The position numbers were made by a program, and so were the translations under genes. From an uncultured Lysobacteraceae bacterium (GTDB taxonomy: Bacteria > Pseudomonadota > Gammaproteobacteria > Xanthomonadales > Xanthomonadaceae), in NCBI GenBank assembly GCA_946482565.1, contig CAMLSB010000032.1, positions 1-14,266 of the forward strand: a stretch of DNA of 14,266 nt, given 5' to 3'. The notes under the pieces are model-generated. The model was not told the DNA's origin. It worked only from the letters and a program-made list of their open reading frames with translations, and did not search any database. This document shows positions 13,608-14,266 of the stretch, piece by piece; within the stretch, counting starts at the first letter, position 1, and each line of letters starts with the position of its first letter.

Positions 13608-14266
13608 TCATGCTTCGGACGGCGCAGGCGCGGGTGCTGGCACCGGCGCTGCCCGCGCGTAGCGCCACGCGATGATCCACGCCACGCCGAGCAGCAGGCC
13701 CGCGATGAGGAACGGCGCGCCCGGCAGGTGCACCGGCGCGCGCGGCCCGATGAAGAAGCCGAAGCTGCCCGCGAAGAGCGCCGGCCCGACGATGCCCGCC
13801 ATCGACACCAGGCTCATCAGCGCGCCCTGGATGCGGCCCTGCACTTCCGGCCCGACCTGGCGCGTGATCAGCGCCTGCGTCGCCGGCGCCGCCAGGCCCC
13901 ACACCGCGCTGATCGGAATGCCGATGAGGAACATCCAGCCCTTGTCCGCGAAGCCGTACACGGCGAAGCCGACGACGCCGCACGCGAGCCCCAGCAGCAA
14001 GGCGCGCCGTTCGCCGAGCGCGTGCACGACCTTGCCGACCAGGCCCGCCTGCACGATCACGCTGAACACGCCGACCACCGCCAGCACCCAGCCCACGTCG
14101 CGCGGACCCCACTGGTACTGGTAGTCCGCGAACAGCACGAAGATGCTCGGGTACACGTAGTGCGCGAGGTTGGCGATCAGCACCACCGCCGCGAGCCCGA
14201 ACACCTGCGGATAGCTGCGCAGCAGCTTCATCGAGCCGAGCGGGTTCGCGTGCGACCAGTCGAACT
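13608..14266 (-). CDS. TCR/Tet-type MFS transporter, C-terminal half (5' truncated by window edge)
   Basis: Inner-membrane major facilitator exporter of the TetA-like drug:H+ group. The frame is open to the right edge, where FDWSHANPLGSMKLL continues upstream of the methionine at 14231. That methionine is therefore internal, at the end of the central cytoplasmic loop. The visible 218 residues hold the second bundle of about six helices: VFGLAAVVLIANLAHYVYP, VGWVLAVVGVFSVIVQAGLVG, LLLGLACGVVGFAVYGF, FLIGIPISAVWGLAAPA, MAGIVGPALFAGSFGFFIG and FLIAGLLLGVAWIIAW. The ITRQVGPEVQGRIQGAL segment is typical of this subfamily. The protein ends in an Ala/Pro tail. Family membership does not prove tetracycline resistance; many chromosomal members export unknown compounds. 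Confidence 0.9.
   Translation of the reverse strand, partial: FDWSHANPLGSMKLLRSYPQVFGLAAVVLIANLAHYVYPSIFVLFADYQYQWGPRDVGWVLAVVGVFSVIVQAGLVGKVVHALGERRALLLGLACGVVGFAVYGFADKGWMFLIGIPISAVWGLAAPATQALITRQVGPEVQGRIQGALMSLVSMAGIVGPALFAGSFGFFIGPRAPVHLPGAPFLIAGLLLGVAWIIAWRYARAAPVPAPAPAPSEA

Noticed and set aside
14229..14231. ATG at 14231 as the start of a 207-residue MFS protein.
   Set aside because: The frame continues upstream with the family's central-loop sequence (ANPLGS), so this is the second half of a normal transporter, not a half-size protein.

Overview
The window is about 70% GC bacterial chromosome with dense, short-spaced genes. Gene content suggests a gammaproteobacterium of the Xanthomonadaceae type (Lysobacter, Luteimonas or Stenotrophomonas relatives). 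It includes a fused indolepyruvate oxidoreductase, an M61 peptidase with a PDZ domain, an FdhF/YdeP oxidoreductase next to fdhD, a poxvirus-like topoisomerase IB, an I78 inhibitor lipoprotein and a barnase/barstar pair. The lineage is inferred from gene content only. No rRNA, tRNA, CRISPR array, insertion sequence or phage gene was seen, and no gap between genes exceeds 300 bases.

Layout. Positions 1-2102 (+) hold the C-terminal part of a fused indolepyruvate ferredoxin oxidoreductase cut by the window edge. Positions 2148-3892 (-) hold two consecutive L,D-transpeptidases of different families, both exported. Positions 4120-6006 (-) encode an exported M61 metallopeptidase, followed on its own strand by a clear hairpin terminator at 4074-4097. 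Divergent from it is a MATE exporter (6163-7617, +). Its stop codon overlaps that of a molybdopterin oxidoreductase of the FdhF/YdeP family (7614-9881, -). Divergent from that oxidoreductase is fdhD (9960-10838, +), the sulfurtransferase that activates formate dehydrogenase-type enzymes. This gives a maturation factor and a likely client sharing one 78-bp promoter region.

After fdhD comes a compact plus-strand operon at 10908-12194: an I78-type peptidase-inhibitor lipoprotein, an exported barnase-like ribonuclease and a barstar-like inhibitor whose ATG overlaps the ribonuclease stop. It reads as an exported RNase toxin with cytoplasmic protection. The barstar end overlaps the end of a convergent type IB DNA topoisomerase (12163-13221, -). 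A small lipoprotein of unknown function (13315-13539, -) and the C-terminal half of a TetA-like MFS transporter (13608 to the edge, -) close the window.

The most unexpected structure is a pair of near-identical palindromic elements, at 3065-3109 and 13269-13309. They lie 10 kb apart, in the same orientation, each 3-5 nt beyond the stop codon of an unrelated minus-strand gene. They look like copies of a dispersed REP-like or terminator-like element. The other points worth attention are the exported RNase/inhibitor operon and a possible leaderless start for fdhD.
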